Assembly (NCBI GenBank): GCA_963846495.1
Contig: CAWJWP010000014.1
Span: 5,258 to 69,257 of the forward strand
DNA from: DASYQD01 sp963846495
GTDB taxonomy: Bacteria > Acidobacteriota > Thermoanaerobaculia > Multivoradales > JAIOJS01
DNA length: 64,000 nt
Direction of reading: 5' to 3'
The notes below the pieces were generated by a model. The model saw only the letters and a program-made list of their open reading frames with translations, made no database searches and was not told the DNA's origin. The translations under genes were made by a program, and so were the position numbers. Shown here piece by piece: positions 19,034 to 27,579 of the stretch (positions are counted from its first letter, which is position 1; each line of letters opens with the position of its first letter).

Positions 19034-22000
19034 TCAGCCGCCCTCCATCGCACCAGCGCCACCAGGAGCGCCAGCCACAGCCTGCTGGTGCGGAGCGGCG
19101 AGCGCCTGCAGGGTCTCGGTGCGGCCGCCTTCCAGCTCCTCGGCCAGTGCGAACGCCGCATCGCCGATGCGCTGGAGTCTTAGCAGTCCGCCCTCCAGTG
19201 GCTGGCCGATGCAGCCGGTGGCCTCACGGCGCAGCGCCGCGATGCGCGCGGCGCGCCCAGCGCGCGCCGAGCGGAAGCCCGACAGGGCTCCGCCGCGGAC
19301 TTCGGCTTCGTCGTCGCGAACCGCGGGAGCGATGGCGACGGCGCTCGCGGCGGCAGCCTCGACCATCTCCCGCTCGCTGCCCGCCTCCGCCTGCGCGAGG
19401 GCGTCGATCAGCGCCACCACCGGTGCCACCTGCGTCCCATCGACGACATCGCCGGCGGGCTCAGGCGCGGTCCCCGCGGCGGCAGTCGTTCCTCCGCCCT
19501 GCCTCTCGGCGACGAGCGTCTCCTGCTGCCGGAAGTACTCGCGATGCTCATTGCCGAAGCCTCCCACAAAGGCTGCGGCAGCCTCCTCCTCCTCACCCAG
19601 CGCCTGGTAGTGCGCGACCAGGGCGGTGAGGATCTGCTCGGCTTCGCTACGCCGGCCGCGAGCCTCGGCGATGTTGGCGTCGGCCAGCTCCTGCGTCGCC
19701 TGATTGCGCTGCCGCTCGTCGTCGGCCTGCTGTTGCTGTTCCTCCAGACCTTGAGCGGTCGTCTCCAGCGAGCCCTTCCGGGCCTCGATGTCCACGCCGC
19801 CTGCCGCCAGCTCGGCCTCGATCTCGTCGAGGCCGAGGGCCTGGTTGATCATGTCGGTGATGAATTTGTTGATGCTCTCCATCACTGTGCTGATCTTGCG
19901 CCGAGCGGCGTCGATGACCGGCTGGACCAGCGCATCCCACAAGGCGCCGGCGGTCGCGTCCCAGGCGCGCTCGAGCCAGCTCCGGTTGTCCGGCTCCTCG
20001 GGTTTGGCCTCGACGGTGACGCCGGCGCCTTCGCCTTGCACTCGCTCGCCCTGGGACGTCCCCCGTTCGGACTGGGCGGCGGCGCGGTCGGTCTCCGCCG
20101 TCATCTGCCGCTCCGCTCCACCCGCCTGGTCGACCTTGCCGCGGTCGGCGCTCACCGTCCGTCGCTCGGCCGCGGCGGCGGCGCGCTGCTCGTCGCTGCG
20201 GCCCCGCAGCAGCGCGGCGGCCTGGCCCGCCAGCTCGTTGTCGCGCTGGGACTGCTGGGTGGCGGCGATGTAAGCCTCGACAGCCTGGATGGCGTCGGCG
20301 ATCGCGGCCCGCGACTCGCGCAGATGCAGCAGGCTCCCGGGGCTGTAGGGCACCTCCTCGGGTGGCGGCGCGGTCATGCGGAGAGCGGCGATCGGCTCCT
20401 CGCGCGGCGCTTCCGCGAGTCCTCTCGTCGCGCCGACCGCGCCATCCGCGACCGCCAATCCAGCCGGCCGGAACGCCGGCGTGGCGAGACGGTGTGTCAA
20501 CAGAGCCAGGAACGCCGGCGACGCCCCGCCGCCGGCGGTCGTGGGCCCGCGGACGGACTCCCGGTCGCGCTCCTGCTCCCGCGCGCCGAGCAGGAAGTTG
20601 GGTAGGGCACCGGGGCTCGCCGCACCGTCGCCGCCGGGCAGCGACGAGCCGGCGAGAAGGGCGCGATCGACGGCGGCCATGCCCGACGGCGGCAGCGCAG
20701 CGACGCGGGTAGGCTGCTTCGAGCTTCCCGGCTCGCCGCCCGGCCGGATCCACTGACGCAGGCCCGGACCGAGCAGCTGCCGCACCGCTTCGCCCTGCAA
20801 GCCGAGCCGCGCCGGCAGGTCGAAGATGTTCCGCGCCAGCTCCCGGCGGAAATCCCAGCCGTGTCCGATCACGAAGTGCGGGTTGAACAGGTAGCGCTGC
20901 GCCGGGTTGCGGGGATTGGTCCAGGCGCCGGTGCTTCCCTGCTCCTGCAGCTCACGCACGAATTGATCGCTCTCGAAGAAATGGGGGTTCGGGGGGTTGG
21001 GGACGACGATGCCGTCGCGCGCGATCAGACCTTGCATCAGCTCGCGCTCGTTCCTGGCCCGTCTCAAGGTCCCGGTCACCGGGTCGGGAACCTGGACGGT
21101 TCTGGGCCTCGGAGGGCGCTGGAACTGCCCTGGTGGATAAGCAAGGTCGACGAAAGAACGATATGCGGGCGAGCGCGGGTCGTTGGCGAGCTGCATGAAG
21201 CGGGGGTCGGCCTGGATCTGCGGCGCCATGTGCGCCGGGATCGTGTGGTGCGGCGTCTTGCGCACCATCTGGCCGGCGTTGCTCGCCGAGCCCACGATCA
21301 ACGCCCCGCCGCCGTCGCGGAAGGAGGGGTTCTGAGCGATGAAGGCTTGTACCTCTTCCGCGGTCCACCTTCCCTTGATGAAGGGATTGCGGTTGAGCTG
21401 CTCGCTCAGCTCGGAGGCGGCCGCCCCCGGATTGAGGTCGCGGACGATCTGGATCTCAGTGAACTCCTGCGCCCGCAGTTGGGGCAGCATCGCGTCGTTG
21501 CGCACGAACCCGATCGCCCCACCGTCCGTGGTGCCGATGCGGAAGTCGCCGGTGCGGTCGCCGAAGCGCTGGCGCAGCCGGTTGGTCAGCTCGTCGACAT
21601 CGGAGATGCCGGCGCCCCGCAGCTGGTCGAAGTGGGCGCGCATCTCGTTGCCCACGCCAAGGTTGTACTGGCGCTCGATCGGGTCGTTGACACTGCGGGC
21701 GACCTGCACGTTGCGCTCGTGGAAACCGCGGACACGGCGGCGATAAAAACGGCCGACCGTGGTGTCGCGCGTGGCCAGCTGCCGGAAGTAGTCACGCGCA
21801 CGCTCCTCCATCTGCGAGGTGACGCGGTTGGCCCAGCGCACCGGCCGCCAGTCGCGCGCCGCGACCAGCCCGCGCCGGCCGAAGCCGCCGACGGCGCCGG
21901 TGGCCTGCGAGACGGTGCGGCCGAGGAACGATCCCGTCGCAGCCGTCCGGCCGGCGGCCACCAGGCCCCCGAGGCGCGATCCGGACCACAACGAACGCCC

Positions 22001-23206
22001 GCGCGCCATCGCGCTCGAGAGAAACGTGCGCGCCGCCTGTCCTGGTCCGGTGGCGGCGAGGCTCCGCCCCACGCCCGGAGCCACCGCGGTGGCCACCGAG
22101 ATGCCGCTCATCACGGTCTTCATGGCATCCTGGCGGACGAGGGCGAGCAGGCGCTCCCTCGCCTTCGGGTCGGTGGCATTCTTCAGGCGGTAGAGGTTGT
22201 AACCGGTGAGGACGATCCCGAGCGCGAGCGAAATGGCGTCGAGGATGGGCGCCAGGACGTCGCATACCCGCCCGACCGTCAGCAGAAAGGCGCCCACCGG
22301 CGGCACCAGCAGGCTCAGGATCAGGCCCGTGACGGTGCAGGCGAGGCCGATCACGCCGACCACCCCGCCGAGCGACGAGATGACGTCGCGCACTTGGGCG
22401 AGCACGCGGAGCCAGGGCTCCTCGTGCTCGTAGCCGCGGGGGACGCCGATCAGGGAATCGGCGAGGGCGCCGACGCCGCTCAGCTCGGCGATCAGGCCGT
22501 GGGTCGAAACGGGTTCGGTGATCTGCTGCTGACTGAGCGCCTCGGCTGCCTCGAGCAGCGCTCGTGTCGTGGGGTCGGCGCGCTCCGCCGCGCCGCCCCT
22601 ATCGGCGGTCACCAGGTACTGGGCGACCTGCTCGTCGGCCAGCGCCTCGAACGCGGAGGCCGGACCCGACGGCGCGCGCCGGGCCGGTGGCGGAGCGGGC
22701 GACGGCGGCAGGCGGCGGCTGCCCGGCGGCCGGCGTGCACCGGCGGCGGCGCGGGCCGCCTCCGGGTCCTGGCTCCGTTCCCCCGCCGCGGTGCCCTTCG
22801 CAACGTCCGCCGTTCGCTTCGCTTCGCGGCCGTCCTCCCGCCGCACCGAGGAGAGACGCGACGAGGTGCCGGTGCCGGGCCCGGAATCGGGCGGCCGCGC
22901 CCCCGCACCGGCGGTACCGGCCGAGGCCGCGGCCGACGCCAGGCGGCGCTCCAGCTCGGCCATGGGAACCGCGGCGGGGATCTGACCTCCCGTCTCCACC
23001 GCGGGGCGAACCGCAGGCTCGCGCGCCGCCACCTCGAGCCCCGTGACCGAGCCGGCGGCAGAGGAAAGGTCGCGCCGCGCTGGGCTCTCGCGCCGGCGCG
23101 CCGGCGCCCGCACCGGAGCCGCGGGCGGGCGAGCTGCTCGCGGCTCCGGTCGCGCCAGGCGCGGCGCGAACTGGCGATCACGACGGCGGCGAGGTTGCTC
23201 GGCCAC
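19034..23206 (-). CDS. Large eCIS cargo candidate with hydrophobic segment, HHxIP motif and coiled coil
   Basis: 1390 residues, not assigned to a named family. Residues 1-220 are disordered and rich in R, A, P and S. A long hydrophobic stretch lies at about 280-340 (VIGLACTVTGLILSLLVPP, ISLALGIVLTGYNLY). The middle region carries HHTIPAHMAP near residue 652 and, about 130 residues on, NPHFVIGHGWDFRRELARN, a layout recalling HNH/AHH-type nuclease toxins. Residues about 1085-1230 form charged, glutamine-rich coiled coil. It lies directly downstream of the AAA+ ATPase and beside DUF4157 and TPR genes, the usual place for payload. A tape-measure role is an alternative because of its length, membrane-like segment and coiled coil. 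Confidence 0.6.
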   Translation of the reverse strand: MAEQPRRRRDRQFAPRLARPEPRAARPPAAPVRAPARRRESPARRDLSSAAGSVTGLEVAAREPAVRPAVETGGQIPAAVPMAELERRLASAAASAGTAGAGARPPDSGPGTGTSSRLSSVRREDGREAKRTADVAKGTAAGERSQDPEAARAAAGARRPPGSRRLPPSPAPPPARRAPSGPASAFEALADEQVAQYLVTADRGGAAERADPTTRALLEAAEALSQQQITEPVSTHGLIAELSGVGALADSLIGVPRGYEHEEPWLRVLAQVRDVISSLGGVVGVIGLACTVTGLILSLLVPPVGAFLLTVGRVCDVLAPILDAISLALGIVLTGYNLYRLKNATDPKARERLLALVRQDAMKTVMSGISVATAVAPGVGRSLAATGPGQAARTFLSSAMARGRSLWSGSRLGGLVAAGRTAATGSFLGRTVSQATGAVGGFGRRGLVAARDWRPVRWANRVTSQMEERARDYFRQLATRDTTVGRFYRRRVRGFHERNVQVARSVNDPIERQYNLGVGNEMRAHFDQLRGAGISDVDELTNRLRQRFGDRTGDFRIGTTDGGAIGFVRNDAMLPQLRAQEFTEIQIVRDLNPGAAASELSEQLNRNPFIKGRWTAEEVQAFIAQNPSFRDGGGALIVGSASNAGQMVRKTPHHTIPAHMAPQIQADPRFMQLANDPRSPAYRSFVDLAYPPGQFQRPPRPRTVQVPDPVTGTLRRARNERELMQGLIARDGIVVPNPPNPHFFESDQFVRELQEQGSTGAWTNPRNPAQRYLFNPHFVIGHGWDFRRELARNIFDLPARLGLQGEAVRQLLGPGLRQWIRPGGEPGSSKQPTRVAALPPSGMAAVDRALLAGSSLPGGDGAASPGALPNFLLGAREQERDRESVRGPTTAGGGASPAFLALLTHRLATPAFRPAGLAVADGAVGATRGLAEAPREEPIAALRMTAPPPEEVPYSPGSLLHLRESRAAIADAIQAVEAYIAATQQSQRDNELAGQAAALLRGRSDEQRAAAAAERRTVSADRGKVDQAGGAERQMTAETDRAAAQSERGTSQGERVQGEGAGVTVEAKPEEPDNRSWLERAWDATAGALWDALVQPVIDAARRKISTVMESINKFITDMINQALGLDEIEAELAAGGVDIEARKGSLETTAQGLEEQQQQADDERQRNQATQELADANIAEARGRRSEAEQILTALVAHYQALGEEEEAAAAFVGGFGNEHREYFRQQETLVAERQGGGTTAAAGTAPEPAGDVVDGTQVAPVVALIDALAQAEAGSEREMVEAAAASAVAIAPAVRDDEAEVRGGALSGFRSARAGRAARIAALRREATGCIGQPLEGGLLRLQRIGDAAFALAEELEGGRTETLQALAAPHQQAVAGAPGGAGAMEGG

Positions 23207-23215
23207 CGCGCCTCG

Positions 23216-25363
23216 CTAGCGCTCCCGCAGCGCCGCCACGAAGGCCGCGACACCACTGCCGCCGTCGCCGAATCCCTCGTGCGCGAGCGGGTAGGCGGCG
23301 CCGGCCTTGCGGTACTCGCTCCGCACCGCCTCTTCGAGGTGGGCGGTGGTCAGCGGCCCGCCGCCGTCCTCGAGGGCGCGCAGGGTGGCGTGGAGGGCGG
23401 CGTTCCTCAGCTGGCCGCCGGTCAGGGCACAGGCCACCGCCAGCCGCTCGAGGACGTCGGGGCGGACGGCGTGGTCGGGTGGCAGGTGGAGCTCGAGGAT
23501 GCGCCAGCGCTCCTCGGGTTGCGGCGGGCAGAACGGCACCACCACGTCCATGCGGCGCTGGAATCCGGCGTCGATGTTCTCGCCGAGGTTGGTGGTCACC
23601 ACCACGATCCCCTGGTAGGTCTCCAGGCGCTGCAGCAGGTAGTTGGTCTCGAGGTTGGCGTAGCGGTCGTTGGCCGAGCGCACCTCGGTGCGGTTGCTGA
23701 GCAGGGCGTCGCCCTCGTCGAGGAGGAGCACTACGTCGAGCGCTTCGGCACGCGAGAGCACGCGATGGAGGTTCTTCTCCGTCTCGCCGATGTACTTGTT
23801 GATCACTGCCGCGAGGTCGACGCGGTAGACGTCGAGCCCCAGCTCGGCAGCGAGGATGCGGGCCGCCAGCGTCTTGCCGGTGCCGCTGGTGCCGGTGAAG
23901 AGCGCCCGTACGCCGCGGTTGCCGCTGGCGCGGAAGCCACGGCCGAGGCGGTCGAGGAGGCGCTCGCGGTGGCGGCACCGGCTCTCGAGTTCGGTGAGCT
24001 TGGCGCGGGTCGACTCGCCGCACACCAGGTCGCTCCAGGCGCCGTCCGCCTGCAGCCGATCGGCCAAGCTGTCGAGGAGCTGCCGGTTGAGCGCCCGCGC
24101 GGCCTCCTGGACGTCCCTCACCGTTACCGCCACGCGCCCGTCGAGCGTGGCGTGTGCGGCGGCCATCTCCGCCGCGCGGCGAATGAAGCCGCCGGCGAGC
24201 TGGAAGCGCTCGGCGATCGCCGCCAGGTCCTCGGCCGGACGGTCGGCGAGGGCGAGGCGCCAGGAGCGCTCGCGCAGCTCGGCCCGCGGCGCCGGCAGGT
24301 TGAGGGTGACCGCACCTTCCGCCGCGCGCGGCCCGAGCCCGCCCTCGAGGCCGAGGATCACCGCCAGCGGCCCGGCGTAGCCGAGGAGGGGTGGCGGCTC
24401 GGCAACCTCGCCGGGACCGAGGTCGTAGGCGAGGATCGGCAGCGAGTGAGTGAGGGTGGCGAGCGGCCCGAGCAAGCGCGCCGGCTCGTCCTCGGCCGCG
24501 GCGACGTGATCGACGGCGACGACGCCGAGTCCGAGCTCGCGCGCCACCGCTCCCAGCACCTCCTCCGGCTCCGCCCCCGTCGCGGCGCGAAGGACCACCG
24601 TTCGCGTCCGTCCGAGAGCCAGCAGGTGCGGCAGCCGTGCCAAGCGCGCCATCAGCTCGGGCGGCTGCACGAGATCGGCGATGGCCGGCAGCCGCTCGAG
24701 CGGCGTCAACCGGCACCACGAGGCGGCACGCTCGGCCGCCGAGGCGGTGCCGCGAGCGGCGTCCCAGAGCAGCTGCGGCACCTTCAGCACCCACTCCGCG
24801 CGCGGCGCCTCGCGGTCGACGACGGCGAGGAAGCCAGCCTCCAGCAGCGGCCGGCAGATCGCCCAGGCGTCGCCGGCACCCGGGTCGCCGCCGTCGCCGG
24901 CCATCTGCCCCAGCAGCTCGAGCGTGGGCCGGCGATGCGCCAGCGGCTGCTGCAGGTCGGCGAACAAGGTGCCGAAGCGGGAATCCTCCTCGACCAGCCC
25001 CGCGGCCAGGAAGGCGAGCCGCCCCGCCTCCCCGACTCCGGGTCGAGCCGCGAGACCGGCCAAGGGGAGACGCTCGTCGCAACCGGTCTCCCAGCTCGCC
25101 AGCTCCTCGCGCCACCACGCCGCGGCGTCCCCCCACGCGAGATTCTCGGGCAGGTGAGCGCGGATCTCGGCGAAGTAGCCGCCGAGGAAGGGGTAGCGCT
25201 CGAACAGCGCCTGGAGCGGAGCGCCGCCGGCGTCGCTCAACCGCTGAACGTGGTGCACCAGGCGGAAGATCGCCGCGTAGAGGCAGAGGACGAAGTGGCC
25301 GCCGACGGTGGGCGGCACGTCGGCGAAGGCGTTTGCGGGTTCGGCAGCGAGGGGTTCGGTCAT
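23216..25363 (-). CDS. eCIS AAA+ ATPase (Afp15/Pvc15-like)
   Basis: 715 residues. A poorly conserved N-terminal two thirds is followed by one AAA+ module: Walker A GTSGTGKT near residue 490, Walker B VVLLLDEGDAL near 544, sensor 1 VVVTTNLGENID near 590 and the arginine region DAGFQRRMDVVVPF. An AAA+ ATPase of this type is a core eCIS gene, thought to act in assembly or cargo loading rather than sheath recycling. ATG 25363 has GGAAG 7 nt upstream; a GTG at 25375 is the alternative. It sits between the conserved unknown gene and the cargo genes. Confidence 0.9.
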   Translation of the reverse strand: MTEPLAAEPANAFADVPPTVGGHFVLCLYAAIFRLVHHVQRLSDAGGAPLQALFERYPFLGGYFAEIRAHLPENLAWGDAAAWWREELASWETGCDERLPLAGLAARPGVGEAGRLAFLAAGLVEEDSRFGTLFADLQQPLAHRRPTLELLGQMAGDGGDPGAGDAWAICRPLLEAGFLAVVDREAPRAEWVLKVPQLLWDAARGTASAAERAASWCRLTPLERLPAIADLVQPPELMARLARLPHLLALGRTRTVVLRAATGAEPEEVLGAVARELGLGVVAVDHVAAAEDEPARLLGPLATLTHSLPILAYDLGPGEVAEPPPLLGYAGPLAVILGLEGGLGPRAAEGAVTLNLPAPRAELRERSWRLALADRPAEDLAAIAERFQLAGGFIRRAAEMAAAHATLDGRVAVTVRDVQEAARALNRQLLDSLADRLQADGAWSDLVCGESTRAKLTELESRCRHRERLLDRLGRGFRASGNRGVRALFTGTSGTGKTLAARILAAELGLDVYRVDLAAVINKYIGETEKNLHRVLSRAEALDVVLLLDEGDALLSNRTEVRSANDRYANLETNYLLQRLETYQGIVVVTTNLGENIDAGFQRRMDVVVPFCPPQPEERWRILELHLPPDHAVRPDVLERLAVACALTGGQLRNAALHATLRALEDGGGPLTTAHLEEAVRSEYRKAGAAYPLAHEGFGDGGSGVAAFVAALRER

Positions 25364-25394
25364 GGCGACTTCCACGATTTGCTACGCGGCTCGC

Positions 25395-27557
25395 TCAGTC
25401 GAAGTGGAAGGAGACGACCCGGCCGAACGCCGGCTGCCATCCCGGGTCGCGATCGAGGCCGGCGCGGCGGACCGCCAGGTCGGAGGCGGCGAGGGGCAGG
25501 ACGAGGTCGAGGTGGCTGGAGGTAACGAAGAGCCGGCCGGACACCGCGATGGCCCGCGCCACCGGGTCGCTTGGCGCGCCCGGCCGCAGTGCCGCGGCCG
25601 CGTTCGCGACCGGCTTATCGCCGCCGGTCAGGGCGAGAAGGAGGCGGCGGTGCACGGCAGGCACGGCCGCCGCGAGCCAGTGGCCGAAGCGCGCCGGGCA
25701 GCCGGGTGGGAGGGGGGGCGGCGGCCAGACCAGCGGAGCCGCGGCGGCCGCGCGGCGGGAGAGACGACCCGTCGCGGCGGCGCAGTCCCCGAGGACCCGG
25801 GCCAGCTCGCGCCGCGCCTGGCGGGACGGTGGCCCTCCGGCGTACCGCACGTCGGCTAGCAGCCATCCAGCGGGCGACCAGAGTCGGAGACGACGGCCGG
25901 CGGTGCACCATGAGAAATGGTCGCCGGCATCGGCAAACTTCGCCGGCCAGCTGGTGGGGACGCGCCAGGCAGGGGTGGCTCGCGCTCGATGGCGTGGCGA
26001 CGCCGCAGAGCCCCAACCGGCAAGCTCCTCGAGTGCCGCCCACAGCGGGTCGTTCGCCACTTCGGAGAAGCGCGCGCCGAGCAGTCCGCGGCCGAGGAGA
26101 TCCAGCGTCCCCCAGTGGCCCGCTTCGCTCGCCAGCCGCCAGCCGCGCTCGAAGGCTTCGGGCAGGCCGAGGTCGAGGAGGGCATGAATGACGTAGAGGA
26201 CACCGCCGATCCGGGTGGTGATCCCTTCTGTGGCGAGGGTCAGGGCGGAGGGCCGCTCGACGGCAGCCGCCTCGGGCTGCCGCGGCACGGGTGGCGGTAC
26301 GGCGACGGGCAGCCGTGCGTCGATTCGCGCCTGAGCAGACTCGCCCGGCGTTGCCGAGGGTTCGGCTTCCGAGCGCCGCTCTCGACGCCCACTGGGGGCC
26401 GCAGTTGCGGTTCGCAGGACCTTCGTCCTCGGTATGGGTTCCTGCGCCCGGCGCGGCTGCACGGTGGAGGCGTCATCGACAGCGGAGCTCAGCAACGACA
26501 GCGGGGAGGCTGAGACCGTGGGCTCCGCGTCTCGCGCCCGCTGTCGCGTGGTCGAGCTCTCGTCCTGGCGAATGGTGAGAGCAGCCGCCGATGCCGGCTT
26601 GGCGGAGGTACCGATCTCGGCGCTAGGCGGAGGTGCTGCGGGTGTCAGGTCGAGCGCCGCCGGCGCCGTGGTCGGCCGCGCCGCGGTGGCTGAAGCCACT
26701 GCCCGCGCGGCCGCGGCCGCTTGCCACCAGCGCCGAGCCGTGGATCCGCGCAGCCGGTGAGGTGCGACCGCGAGTCCGAGCGCCAGCCCGACAAGGCGCT
26801 GGACCTCCACCGTCAGGCCAAGGCTGCGGAGCCCTGCCGGGAGCCACTCTCGCCAGATGCCCGCCGGGGACAGAGCCGCACCGCTTGACGAGAGGTGACC
26901 GATCTCCCTCGTGCTTGGAAAGAGGTCAGCGTTCGGCGAGTCATCTGCCCAGGCGGCGAGGTCTGGCGTCAATCCGTACGCGGCGACAAGCGCCACCACG
27001 GCGCGAGCGGCACCGGCAGGCGAGATCGCTTCGGCCACGGCTGCGACGACGCCCCAGCGCGCCAGCCGGTCGAGCGCCGCCGGGATCTCACGCGGGAAGT
27101 CGGCGAGCAGCGCGGCCGGATCGCTGCCGCCTCCGAGTCCGGCGGTGGCTGCCCTCGGCAGCCGCCGCCGCACCGCCCGCCACCACCACCGCTCCGCGAG
27201 CCGGCCATGCACCTGCTCTCGCACCGCGCAGGCCAAGAGCTCCGCTTCGTCGGCGAACAGCACGGCCGCGGCGTCGGTTGGCAAGGCACCGCGCCGGTCG
27301 GGGCGAGCGGCGTCGCGGGCCGCCGCGGCGAGGCGCTCGCGCACCGCCCGCTCCCAGGCCCGGTCCGGTCCCGCCAGCCGGCGAGGCGGTGCGTCGGCCA
27401 ACCGGCGCACCACCAGCACGGCGGCAGGCGGCAGGCCGGGCGGACCGAGGTCCGCGCCGGCCAGCGCCCGGGTCGCGCGCAGGCGTAGCGCCGGCGTGTC
27501 GGCGTCGGCACCGGTCAGCCGCAGGGTGCCGATCGCGACGGCGCGTACGGCCGGCAT
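25395..27557 (-). CDS. Conserved eCIS-type protein of unknown function
   Basis: 720 residues. The N-terminal part has ADEAELLACAVREQVHG followed by ERWWWRAVRRRL. A low-complexity A/P/S/T/R linker covers about 290-440. A C-terminal domain begins IGGVLYVIHALLDLGLPEAF (near 450) and contains LDLLGRGLLGARFSE. These blocks recall uncharacterised proteins encoded next to the AAA+ gene in other eCIS clusters, where some neighbours are labelled tape measure; I cannot confirm that identity. ATG 27557 follows AGGAG. No signal peptide and no long helical coiled coil are visible. Confidence 0.65.
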   Translation of the reverse strand: MPAVRAVAIGTLRLTGADADTPALRLRATRALAGADLGPPGLPPAAVLVVRRLADAPPRRLAGPDRAWERAVRERLAAAARDAARPDRRGALPTDAAAVLFADEAELLACAVREQVHGRLAERWWWRAVRRRLPRAATAGLGGGSDPAALLADFPREIPAALDRLARWGVVAAVAEAISPAGAARAVVALVAAYGLTPDLAAWADDSPNADLFPSTREIGHLSSSGAALSPAGIWREWLPAGLRSLGLTVEVQRLVGLALGLAVAPHRLRGSTARRWWQAAAAARAVASATAARPTTAPAALDLTPAAPPPSAEIGTSAKPASAAALTIRQDESSTTRQRARDAEPTVSASPLSLLSSAVDDASTVQPRRAQEPIPRTKVLRTATAAPSGRRERRSEAEPSATPGESAQARIDARLPVAVPPPVPRQPEAAAVERPSALTLATEGITTRIGGVLYVIHALLDLGLPEAFERGWRLASEAGHWGTLDLLGRGLLGARFSEVANDPLWAALEELAGWGSAASPRHRARATPAWRVPTSWPAKFADAGDHFSWCTAGRRLRLWSPAGWLLADVRYAGGPPSRQARRELARVLGDCAAATGRLSRRAAAAAPLVWPPPPLPPGCPARFGHWLAAAVPAVHRRLLLALTGGDKPVANAAAALRPGAPSDPVARAIAVSGRLFVTSSHLDLVLPLAASDLAVRRAGLDRDPGWQPAFGRVVSFHFD

Positions 27558-27579
27558 CGGAACGACTCCTCTCCTCTGC

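Noticed and set aside
20861..25525. Very long open frame on the plus strand
   Set aside because: It lies antisense to the cargo gene and the AAA+ gene, which have clear motifs and ribosome sites. Its translation is rich in R, H, E and Q with no domain, as expected for an antisense frame at high GC.
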